Shown here piece after piece: positions 22,386 to 32,764 of a DNA stretch of 64,000 nucleotides. Source of the stretch: Aplidium turbinatum (Eukaryota > Chordata > Ascidiacea > Aplousobranchia > Polyclinidae); the NCBI GenBank assembly GCA_918807975.1, contig OU964923.1:24657235-24721234 (forward strand), written 5' to 3'. The notes below the pieces were generated by a model that saw only the letters and a list, made by a program, of their open reading frames with translations, had not been told where the DNA came from and did not search any database. The translations under genes and the position numbers were made by a program. Each line of letters starts with the position of its first letter. Position 1 is the stretch's first letter.

Positions 22386-23573
22386 TACTGGGTAGCTCCA
22401 AACTTAGTCACATTGTAGCTTATTCGAGTTGGTGGAAAACAGCATAGCCCAAGTGTTAGTTTTTGTAGTGTAGGCCTAACTGAATACCTGAGAATGAACA
22501 TTCATGACGAATTAAATATTTAGACAACTATTATTCCATGTCTAACAGTGGATTTTGGTCCTGCAACGTTAAAATTAAGATTGTTCATGACTTCTAAACA
22601 TTAAATGAATGTATGATCACAACACAGGCGAAGCACAATTTGACAGATTTTTATTTTTGATTTGTTTTGGAAATGCTCTGAGCGCACCAAATTGGAAGTG
22701 TTTTTAAAAATTTTCTGGGGGAGGCCCTCCCGCTGAAAGTGTTGCCTTCGGGCTTTGCCCGACGGTTACGCCCTTCGTGCCTACTACCTTGCTGCAGCAT
22801 ATTTCCAAGTTGCTTTCCCAACGGTTTAAGCCACCGAACGTCACTGAAATACCGGTATATGTTCTCACTAAATAGTCTGGTTAAAAACACATAAAAATGA
22901 ACTATTTTATCATCAAAAGTACGGTAGCCTATGTACTTAGATTGCCTTCAAAAAGTGTCGAGTCTTCCTCATCGCTTCATCTCTGATGTTAGCCCCCAAC
23001 CAATCGGAAAACTTTTGCCTAAAAAGCCTGAGACTCATTGCTAGCACACCGGCGTCAAATTGGTTTGCTCCAATATGCACTAATGGAGGATGGCACCACC
23101 CGTGATCTGTCAGCGCGGCAAAAACAAATACCACAGACCACACCCTCTGCAACTGTGCTATCAGTCACCACCACCGCTCAAGAGTGGTAAAATGCAGAGC
23201 TACAAAGAGGTACCTCGAAAGTCGAAAGGTAACCGGTTACCACATAAGCCTCAATTAAGACGTCCCTTGTAATTCTGGTGTTTTTTGCAGATTAAATTAA
23301 GGTTATAATATTTAATGTATTTCCAGGTATTACCGATTTATTGCTTTTGCATATTTTTCAGGACCTTCTAATGATTCTCCTTTTAGGTTGAAACAGGCTG
23401 TAGAGGTTTTAGAGAGTAATAACTACAGTATATTTGATGCAATCCATGTTTAAATAGAGGTGATGTAATGGGTGTAGGCCTATACTTTTAAACTTAAGAA
23501 AAGGAACACATCAAAAAAGATTAGATACCAGTCTCAGACCAATGTTTGCTGTTAAGCGAATGTGGCAGTGGAC
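22386..23573. other. No gene; degenerate MITE fragment
   Basis: Around 22680-22790 there is a broken piece (TTTGCCCGACGGTTACGCCC) resembling the interior of the GGCGTAGCCA MITE family. The rest shows nothing I can support. Confidence 0.45.
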
Positions 23574-24348
23574 CAGTGGCGTAGCTAGGGAATGTGCCGC
23601 CCGGGGCGGATTCAGATTTTGCCGCCCCTTCAAGAAAAAGCATGTAAAAATGAGATTTTTTTAATTGACTTAAAGTGGGATTATTGTAAGTTTTGAACCA
23701 GTAGCGTAACCAGTAATTTTGAAAGAGGGGGTTTTAAGGGCCGGCGGACGAAGCCCGACGGCACTCTCGCCAAAGACGACACCCAGCGGCGGGGGGTCTA
23801 GGGGGCTTCCCCCAGAAAATTTTGAAAAATTACTTTGGATTTGGTGCATTCTGAGAGCATTTTCAACAAAAATGTGGGTATAAATCCCCTAGTATAAATA
23901 TTCCTGTAAAATGGTGCTGTCCGGTGGCATAGCAAAAGGATAAGATCATGTTTTCTTGGGAATTTTTCGGTAACTTAACAAAGCTAAGTCTCTATGTTTT
24001 CTTGTTGCTAATTCCTGGCTGAGATATTTGAATGTTTGGTATTGGCAAAACTCGCTCTTTTAATGGAGTTTCTTTTAAAATTAGGCAAACTTTGTTTTAG
24101 AGACATAGAGACTGAAAGCATCATTCTCAATATCGTGACGTCACATGCGTGCCAAAGGGGGGTTGTAACCCCCAAACCTCTCCTCCCCTTGGCTACGCCA
24201 CTGTTTTGAACGTTGCCATTCTGTTTGCTTTTATTTTCCGTGTACTTTTGCATTAACAAAAAAACAAAACGTCCTGTCTGAAAGTGCCGCCCCCCAGACG
24301 TGCCGCCCGGGGCGGTCCGCCCCCCCCCGCCCCCTAGCTACGCCACTG
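23574..24348. mobile_element. hAT-like MITE (outer), CAGTGGCGTAGCTAGGG type
   Basis: The ends CAGTGGCGTAGCTAGGGAA and CCCTAGCTACGCCACTG are inverted. Matching CCGCCCGGGGCGG blocks lie just inside both. A related MITE (23699-24203) is inserted within it. I find no convincing flanking duplication for the outer element. Confidence 0.7.
23699..24203. mobile_element. hAT-like MITE, GGCGTAGCCA family, copy 2
   Basis: This is homologous to 5979-6454 across its length. It has ends CAGTAGCGTAACCAG and CTTGGCTACGCCACTG and perfect TTTTGAAC duplications at 23691-23698 and 24204-24211. It inserted into a related element that has the same type of ends. Confidence 0.9.
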
Positions 24349-24984
24349 GTTGGGGCTTGTTACTAATTAGACGAAAGTGTGTTGGCGAGCATTCAGGTTT
24401 GTTCTGGCATCAAAATTCAGCATCACCAAACAGCTGATGCTAAACTAAGCGACTCGGGCGACCTTTAAGCACTTCACTACGGTGCACTCAAATTGAGCAC
24501 TTGAAAAATGTCTCGCCAAATGTAGCATCTGCTCCGATGGCAAATGAACAGATTTTTTTTCTCTAAAATTGGCGAACACCTACTAGAGACAAAGATGCAC
24601 AGATCATACTTGTTTTTTATGTTGTTGCAAGTTGTAGCTTACTCTGCTAACATGACCGGTTATGGCACATTGCTTATAAACAGTTAGGCTACGAATAAAG
24701 TTTTATGCAATACATTTTGAAGATTTCGTTTATTATTTATTGTATGTACTGTTTGTCCAACACACAAAATCGCACGTACGGCCGGTAAAATACTGTATAA
24801 TCCCGTTTGCAGGTACGCGTTCAGTTTCATGTCACGTTTCTTACTCAGTCTTATCGTGACGTTGGTCTCAAGACAGCAGCCGGAAGTAACGCCAAAAAAT
24901 GCAGCCAATTTGTGTTGATAAAAACCAGCGAAAAATCACAGATTTTTATATCGCAATATGCCTGAAAGCGCAGTCAACCATCAG
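24349..24984. other. 3' flank of SRSF1-type gene
   Basis: This is downstream of the SRSF1-type stop and should hold its 3' UTR. No conserved element is recognised. Confidence 0.4.
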
Positions 24985-27900
24985 TTATGGGGAACGAGAC
25001 CGGGAGGAAGATCTTCTCGGAGAATAGGATGGAGAGCGCCGCTTTCTGCTGTTAGAACGAGACCTCGATCTTTTTGGGCTTCTGCTCTTTCTGTCTCCGT
25101 CACTTTTAACAGTGATGTAAGCCGTCTCGCCCTGTAAAAAAAATAAAACTTCTTATTGCAACCTTCTTCAAGCTTTAATTGCACAATGTGGAGTGTGGGT
25201 TTTTGACTTCCAAAGCAAGCTGATGTGAGGATACTCTTTTATCAGTAGTTATGGCAAGGGCCTTAATTACAGCTTTGAAAGCGACACCCAACAAGCGGAT
25301 GCACCCCGAATTTAGATGGTAAAAGAAAAGTGAATTAACTTAAATAACACTGGTCAACACAACTTTTCTTGCATGAAGTTTTTCAATGGATTTAGGGTAA
25401 TTTTGGGGTGCTGAATCCGAATCTGACCTCAGATTTATCCTATCACGTCAGGTTTGTGAGATATGATAACAGTAAATTGTTACTTTTGTCAAAAGTGGAA
25501 GATATGACGTTGCGTTTATTGCACATACACATTGTGCTATATTTAGAAATCCAGGCCATGTAGTACATAAGTAGTTGAAATACACCCACCAACTATAATT
25601 TTGATACCAATTTGTTTTCTGAGCAACATTATTAACCATGCAGTAGTAACAAGCTGAAAGGGAGGCTAAAAGTATACCTGACCCCCACCCCCGTCAATGT
25701 TTTGCATGAAACCACAAAAATTTAAACAGGCCTATGGCAATGCTTGTTCAGTAACCTTATTTAAGCTGTTTTGGCCTGTCTAACACTAACCTTTCGTTAT
25801 AGCACTGCATATGTTGGTAGTAAACGCAACGCCAAATCTTTCACTTTTGACAAAAGTAGCAATTTGCTGTTATTATATCTCACAAACCTGACGTGATAGG
25901 ATAAATCTGAGGTCAGATTCGGATTCAGCACCCCAAATTTACCCTAAATCAGTTCTCAAAGCCAATGCAAGAAAAAAAAATTTTTTTTTTGTTGACCAGT
26001 GTAATCGTTATTTAAATCCAACTTAACTATCTTATTGCTTTTTTCGTGTAAAAAAAAAAAATGCTTTTCACAGAATAAACATTACAAAAAACTATTTTCA
26101 CCAGACTTCGGTTTTGTGACAACTTAAATTTTTTTCGCTTGGAAATGAAGTATCACATCATAAATCAATACATGACCTATCACAAAAAAACAATCTTTTT
26201 TACCTCATGAGATCTGAACTTGGAATCATCTAATCGCCTGATTGCTCTCTTCATGTCTTCACGAGTGGTGAATTCGACAACGCCACTGCCATCACGATAA
26301 ACATCGGCGTAACAAACATCACCAGCTTCTCTCATGTGATCTTTTAAATCTTGCCAACTTCCAGTAGCAGGCAATCCTAAAAAACACTTGTGTAGCTATT
26401 CAGAAATAAAACGTTGAAAAATGTTGGTATTTAATCAAGCTAATTGTACAAATTATTGAGCACAAGAGGTTACTGTAGTTGTAATCACCAGCTTTGGACC
26501 AATGGACCAACTATACTTATTGGTTGCGACTGGAAACCGGGGTGACCTTGTTATTATTTAAAACAACATGCAATTTACCATACAAATATTCTGGAACCGC
26601 ACTAAAGTGGCTGAAAACGAGATGGTCGTCACCTGGAGTTCCACTGCATAATGTGCTTTAAGACACTTACAATGTTCTTATTTTTGCATCACATTAAATA
26701 AACTAGAACTAATGTTCAAAATAAGTACTTAGACGGCATGTTTGCATAAAAACAATGTGAAGTTCAGTCAGTAGTGGACTGTAGAGCAAAGTCAGGATTT
26801 TAAATTTTAACTGATGCGACTTTGTTGCAAGCTAAATAAAAGTGCCATTTGCAATATTGTCCGCTTACCTTCTATTATAACTCTGTAGTTGGAACGCTGG
26901 GAAGGAGGGCCCGGTCTCCCTTGTACATAGCTTCCTCCTCGACCTGAAGATACACCAGCTGACTGACGAGGTCTTTCAACTTTCAATCGATATCCATCAA
27001 AACTGTAATCATGTCTCCCATGTACTGCATCATCAGCATCTCTAAAAGACGTAGTACAAAATATTAAAAATTGCTAAGTCTAATTGCTAAAAATTGCTAA
27101 GGACCAGAGCAAGAAAAGCATTAGTTTTTTTTAAGGTGAAAATACAACAACACAGTCATCTATGTTATTATTGGGTAGACAACACAAAACATCTAAGATT
27201 CAGTTTAAATACTTTGGCTAATTTAACCATTAAGTTCCAACTATTCCATTAATCCAAATCCTTCCATAATCTCTGCCAAACCAAACTGAATCCATATCTA
27301 ACTTTTCCCTTATCCTCCAAATCCATTCCATTCATTATCCGACTTTTAAAATACGATTGAAATAATTATTTTCAGTCCTTTGGCAGTTTAAATAACTGAC
27401 AAAATCATAGCATTTTAAATGGCACAAGTAAACATCCAACAAACTATAAATATTAATGAAATCTCATGTCAAAGCAATTTATATTAAAATAGTTTCAAAC
27501 AAAAAATCTTTAATGTGATTTAGCTGCAATATAATACTCAGCATTTGTACATGAAAGATTATCATTTCAAGCAGGCAAGATTGAGCTCATTTCTCTGTCC
27601 AAAAAGTTCAGTTAATCTATTTGTAAAACAAAAACTAAAAAAGCTTTAAATTGATTATAAAATCAATGTGCATACCAAATACATCTACAGTATAAGCTTT
27701 TATCATACTATGAAAGTTCAATTATTGATAGATGCATAATAGTGTTAACCAGGTACTTCCATACTAGACTACACAAAAAATCTAATTAATCACAAACATA
27801 TACTCGCACCGCAGACTTCTAAAAATAAACCATAATAAATATACCTGTAATCTTCAAAATCTATAAAAGCATATGGCGATCCTCTTCCATGTTTTAAATC

Positions 27901-28017
27901 AATATGGCGAATACTGCCATACTTATAAAACAGATCATCAATTTCTTGAACTCTAATGTCAGGTGGAAGATTCCCAACATATATTCGGCAATCAGTTGAG
28001 CCAGATCGACTACCCAT
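24985..28017 (-). CDS. SRSF1: Serine/arginine-rich splicing factor 1 (SRSF1/ASF-SF2 type), complete
   Basis: Four exons, 28017-27845, 27041-26869, 26376-26204 and 25131-24985, have GT/AG junctions and consistent phases. They encode 221 residues (human SRSF1 has 248). RRM1 has RNP2 IYVGNL (12-17) and RNP1 region SPYAFIDF (47-54). A Gly-rich linker follows. The pseudo-RRM carries the diagnostic SWQDLKD (122-128), and FRSHE closes it. A short RS tail starts near residue 185 and ends SRSRSP. The family binds exonic enhancers in the nucleus, recruits U1 and U2AF factors, and is phosphorylated by SRPK and CLK kinases on its RS domain. The RS tail is shorter than in vertebrates. The first three exons are each exactly 173 bp. 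Intron 3 carries a foldback MITE. No poison exon is evident, though the family is known to autoregulate by splicing. Confidence 0.96.
25348..26001. mobile_element. Foldback MITE in SRSF1 intron 3 (Harbinger-like?)
   Basis: The ends CACTGGTCAACA and TGTTGACCAGTG-type are flanked by TAA on both sides (25345-25347, 26002-26004). The arms are long: about 160 bp at each end are inverted copies, sharing CTCACAAACCTGACGTGATA among others. The 3-bp TAA duplication suggests PIF/Harbinger, but class is tentative. An inverted pair in an intron could pair in the nascent transcript. Confidence 0.75.
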
Positions 28018-29232
28018 TACTATTATTGCAAAGATAACACGTCAAGTTGTTGAGTTTTAAAAACTAAACTAAAACATAAAAGAAATATATATAACTGATT
28101 AACTAATAGAGGCATAATGTATACAATACTTTTGGCATTTCCTGGTTGTTTTCTTTACCTTGCAAGAAATCGACTGACTGTTAAAGGCGGTGTTCAATAG
28201 TCTGTGGCATGAAAGGAATGGCGACGATGTATTCTCCTCATACATAAGGACACGAAATCATTTACACCGCCAGAAATAGCTTCATATGCAGCAAGCTGTT
28301 GAACTTCAGGTCGAGCGTGAATGACTGAATGTCGTCCCTGGTGAGCCCGAGCGTCTCAACGTGTGTGTGTGTCGTTCCCAGTGAGTAACACTGCCTAAAA
28401 GACTTAACGCTGCCTAAAAGACTTGACGCTGGAAATACACTTTTTTGCTGAAGCTGTGAGCTACAAAAGCAGAATTGCAAGAGTAGCCTATGACAATATT
28501 TATTGTGGTGTTTGTTACGTTATTCTTTCAGTCTGGTACAACTTGCGGAATGAGTTGACGAACAAAAAAACAATCAATTTGGTAGGCTAACCAGACCTTG
28601 AAACTGAAAGCGACCATCGCCGCGATTTACAAAAACCGACATTTTGTCCGTCAGGTCTCGCCCTTCGTCAGCCGCATTTGTCCGCCATGAAGTTCCAAGT
28701 ACTTTGCCACTTATAATCACAAAAGATTAGAAAGCAGTCAAAGCACCCGATAAATCACAATACACACTGTCTATGCTTGAATTGTTATCATTAATTGACC
28801 AAGCAGCTGATGTCTGATGATCAGCAGGATGCAAATGACATCACAATACACTGATGCAATTGTCGAAGTTGCGATAGCTGCCATGTGCTTGTTATTGGCC
28901 ACCGAACAGCTTGCATTAGTTTAGTCGGACACCTTTGGTCGCCGGAAAAATTTGTCGTGACCATTTTGAAAAGTCTCTGATCTTATTCGATTACATTTTA
29001 AAACTAAAATTCTAGATTAGTTGTTTTTTCAGGTATTTGCTAAAAAAAGAAAAGGTGGCAAAAATTTCGTTTCGACTTCACTGCACACGTGCTACTTGAT
29101 GAGTCATGTTCTCCTCGATTCCCATTGTCAAGCCACGCAGGCTTGCATGCGTGCTTGAGGATGTGACCGTGTTTGCCGAACGACGCATTACATTTTTGCT
29201 CTCAACAAGTTAGTTTGGTGGTTGTAAAAAAT
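28018..29232. other. Upstream region of SRSF1-type gene
   Basis: The promoter and any 5' UTR exon should lie here. On the minus strand GCAAG|GTAAAG at about 28160 could be a 5' UTR donor, but I cannot pair it convincingly. A 19-bp unit (CTGCCTAAAAGACTT) is duplicated near 28390-28430. Confidence 0.35.
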
Positions 29233-29619
29233 GGATGCAACCTAGTTCATACCCTGAAAAGATCGAGAGAAAAAATTAAAAAAAGCCGAAGTCACTGATT
29301 GCAGTTTCCACAAACAAACAAAAACTCTCAGGATCATTACCGCAAATTTTAAAATGTTTGCGGAAACTCCAATCTCAACCCTAACCCTTTTAAAATGTTT
29401 GCGGAAACTGCGATCAGCGACTTCGGCAAACTCTTGGGATCATTACCGAAAATTTAAAAATGTTTGCGGAAAAACGAAAACTGCGATCAGCGACTTAGGC
29501 TTTGTTCTATTTTTCTCTCAATCTTTTCAGTTTGTTTGTTTGCGGAAACTCCGAACAGCAAATTCGGCTCTTTTGAATTTTTTCTCTCGATCTTTTCAGG
29601 GTACAAACTAGTATGCACC
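29233..29619. mobile_element. Short foldback element, GGATGCAACCTAG family
   Basis: The left end GGATGCAACCTAGTTCATAC and right end GTACAAACTAGTATGCACC are inverted. The interior is made of repeats of GCGGAAACTGCGATCAGCGA-type units. The same ends and units build the large foldback element that starts at 30066. No clean duplication was found. Confidence 0.65.
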
Positions 29620-29733
29620 ATTGCACCCGTAAAAAGTTACAATACTTCTTCAAAAAAAGTGGTTTCATCAATGTTCAGTTAACTTTTAGGCAGTGTTTTT
29701 TCACAGGCAATTTTAGTTCAAAATGAAATGCTT

Positions 29734-29991
29734 CTATGTAGTATCGAACTCATACGGTCCTTGAGGATACCAGTCCAAGAAACATCGTATAAGCCACTGA
29801 CTCAATTGAACAAAACTATTGAATTTAGAAGTTATATAGGCACTTTTTTCTTCTCCTCTCGTCTTTGCTTTGAAAGAGAAAAAGAATACGTCATGACCGC
29901 TTAAATAATGTTTCAGATTAAAAGATTGGAGACGGTCAAATAGCCACTGCCTAAAGATAAGGTACAAGTTCGGGCGATCGTGTACAAGACT
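29734..29991 (-). CDS. Unrecognised open frame, possible terminal exon
   Basis: The frame is open for 85 codons to a TAG and encodes RPNLYLIFRQWLFDRLQSF, AKTRGEEKSAYITSKFN and FLDWYPQGPYEFDTT. Composition looks protein-like and it is not part of a visible repeat. It lies between two foldback elements. A possible acceptor (TTCTTGAAG) precedes it on the minus strand, but the pyrimidine tract is poor. I do not recognise it, and chance is possible. Confidence 0.25.
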   Translation of the reverse strand, partial: SLVHDRPNLYLIFRQWLFDRLQSFNLKHYLSGHDVFFFSFKAKTRGEEKSAYITSKFNSFVQLSQWLIRCFLDWYPQGPYEFDTT

Positions 29992-30720
29992 TCAAGAAAC
30001 TTCATTAACCATTGATCATTAAAAAAGCACCATTATCTATTGAGGCGCTTTGACCTTGAATTAAGAGATGCAACCTAGTTTGTACCCTGAACAGTTTGTA
30101 CCCTCAGTTCGTACCCTGAAAAGATCAAGAAAAAAATTTAAAAAAGCGGAAGTCGCCGATCGCAGTTTCCATAAACATTTTCCCTTTGAAAAGATCCAAA
30201 GAAAGATAGTCCAAAGCCGAAGTCACTGATCGCAGTTTCCGCTAACCCTAACCGTAATCCTTACCCTAACGCGGGTGCAACCTAGTTCGTACCTTGAACC
30301 ATTCGTACAGTCAGTTCGTACCCTGAAAAGATTGAAAGAAAAAACTAAAAAAGCCGAAGTCGCTAATCGCAGTTTTAGCACAAAGCCGAAGTCGCGGATC
30401 GGAGTTTCTCCAAACAATTTGAAACAAACTCGAGGGTTAGGGTTAGCAAAAACTGCGAAACTGCGGAAAAATGTTTGCGAAAACTGCAATCAGCGAGGGT
30501 TAGAGCATAGATTACTTTATGGTTAGAATTAGGGTAAGCGGAAACTGCGGTTAGTGGAAACTGCGGAAAAATGTTTGCGGAAACTGCGATCAGCGAGGGT
30601 TAGAGCATAGATTACTCTATAGTTAGGGTAAAGGTTAGCGGAAACTGCGGAAAAATGTTTGTGGAAACTGCAATCAGCGGAAAAGACTAGAACATCACAC
30701 GCCCAGGGCGAAAGAGAAAA

Positions 30721-30847
30721 TTGAATTGAGTCCTGTCTTTGTCATGAGTTACCAAGGGGGGTGGGGGAACTTATATACCAGTCCCAGGTATAACCTGTCT
30801 CCCCCACCCCCCATGGTAACTCATGACAAAGACAGGACTCAATTCAA
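30721..30847. mobile_element. Small foldback MITE nested in left arm
   Basis: The arms read TTGAATTGAGTCCTGTCTTT and its inverse, with GGTAACTCATGACAAAGACA in the right arm. The opposite arm of the large foldback reads straight through (AAAGAGAAAAGAGGCATT in reverse) without it, so it is an insertion with a visible empty site. Confidence 0.8.
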
Positions 30848-31336
30848 TTTTGAGGCATTCCATTATAATTCAACAAATTTTAGAAAGAAATGTAACCACT
30901 AGGTTTCAAAAGGTGTTGGTTTTGATATATTTTGTTGTGTTCAAAATTTGAACTTGGGCAAAAAAAAAATTTTGAAAATCGGACAAGTGGTTTTTGAGAT
31001 ATTGTTGCTGTCACTATTGTTGCTGTCACAAATTTTGTTGCTGTCACTAGGTGGCGCTGTTGATGTTCCCAATGTTTTTTGATTTTAGGGTTATATTTGG
31101 GGTAGAAAGTTGGTTGAAGTGTCTATTCCACCATTTTTCATAATGCAGAATTCAAAAATGGTCTCAATTTTAGTCTAAAAGCATTAACTAAGGAGTTATG
31201 GGGCATTTAAAAAAATTTGGGGGACCAAATGCCAACCCTCAAATTGTCATGTGGGTAACGAGATATCCCGAAAAAAAATTCTGTTCTTGAAAGTTTCTTG
31301 CATATACCTACTTCATGATAGTATAATATTTTTTTA

Positions 31337-31686
31337 TGAGACTTCTGTCCTTTTTGCACAATGCAACCTTATATCAAAGATCTATTAATGCAATATTTGA
31401 ATGATGCTTGCTTATGACGTCACAATAACAAATTACAGATTTCCCCAAAAAACTTTTTTTTATTGTGAAAATTGCCCAGGAAAACAAAATTTGACCGCAA
31501 TTTTGAAACAAGGGCTGGTTTTCCTGAGCAATTTTCACTATGAAAAAAGTGTTTTGGGAAAATCTGTAATTTGTTATTGTGACATCATAAGCACGCATCA
31601 TTCAAATATTGGATTAATAGATCATATAACTTCTCATGCAAGTCTTTGATTAAAGGTTGCATTGTGCAAAAAGGACAAAAGTCTCA
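31337..31686. mobile_element. Tc1/mariner-type foldback MITE nested in left arm
   Basis: This 350-bp element is inverted over nearly its whole length, from TGAGACTTCTGTCCTTTTTG to CAAAAAGGACAAAAGTCTCA. It is flanked by TA. The opposite arm near 34340 shows the empty site (TTTATGGGTCATT in reverse). TA duplication suggests the Tc1/mariner group. Confidence 0.85.
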
Positions 31687-32509
31687 TAAGGGTCATTCCA
31701 CATCAAATCACCCAAAAAAAATGAAATTTTTAACACCACCATCTCCAATTTTCCTAAAATTTGGTTTGTGTGTGAGTTCCGGGTAAAAAAGCATGAATTT
31801 AAAATTTTATCAAAATCCGGCCGGTGGTTTTGGAGATATGGGCCTGTGAAATTTCGTATTTTGGGGGAAAATTGGGGTACCCAGCTTATTTCAAAATGCC
31901 ATTTCTCAGCAACCACTGGGTGTATTTTAATGAAATTGGTGTCATTTTGCAGGAAATTGGTCAAGGATTTCATTTCTGTGGTTAATTTTCAAAAATAAGC
32001 ATGTTTAGGGGTAATGACCTTTTGACCTTTGCTTTGACCTTGATTTTGACCCTGTGGATCACGTGATACAAAAAACTTGTCTACATGAAAAATATTCTTT
32101 GGCACTATCTCTATAGCATATCAAAAAATGGGAGAGGTATAATAATATTTCTATTTTAGCCATAGTTTTCACTCAAAGTTTGCATGTCTCATGATTTTTC
32201 AACAAATTTTCTTAAAATCACCTTCAAAAATAGTATATATGGTATGTACAAATGGAACGATATGCACATTGCATCATCAGAAAGAATGGGTCCAAAATGA
32301 TGATGAGGGGTGTTTGTTTTTTTGTAAAATAAGCTTATAACATTGGGAAATGATGGCAAATGGGGGAAGGGGTAAAATATCTCAAATTCTGATGATGTAA
32401 TACATAAACGCTCCCAATTAATACTGCATAAAAATGAGTTAAATGACACAGTTTAGTCAAGACACAACAGACAAAATGTTAGGTTCTGAAAGTTTTCCAT
32501 AGACAGCAA

Positions 32510-32764
32510 TCACTGAGCTGACCAGTTTTTACACAACCTGTGAAGTTTAATTGTATCGTTTTTGGAAATAGTGTAACGACATCTGCCAGATGCAATCATG
32601 GAAGGAGTTTCAATGATACAAACAATGTTATTAATATCGATCCAGCATTTATCAGCAGAGGTAGGCCAGTATAAGATTCTGGCTGGACCATGAGGATGCA
32701 TAAAGTTTACATGATAGTCTCTAAACTCATCAGAAATGTCTTTCACCAAACCTATCCTATCCAT
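32510..32764 (-). pseudogene. Transposon-associated C-terminal domain fragment in foldback loop
   Basis: The 84-codon frame includes DEFRDYHVNFMHPHGPAR, YWPTSADKCWIDINNIVCII and SGRCRYTISKNDTIKLHRL. I have seen the FMHP.GP....WP...D.CW......I pattern at the C terminus of many uncharacterised, transposon-linked invertebrate proteins, but cannot name the family. It is the only coding-like piece inside the large foldback, so it may be what remains of the element's own protein. No upstream coding part is visible. Confidence 0.45.

Noticed and set aside
23574-24348. Target duplication for the outer GGCGTAGCTAGGG element
   Set aside because: The flanking 8-mers (CAGTGGAC and GTTGGGGC) do not match convincingly.
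31374-31649. Opposed frames of about 75-82 codons with similar sequences
   Set aside because: They are the two arms of one foldback MITE read on both strands.
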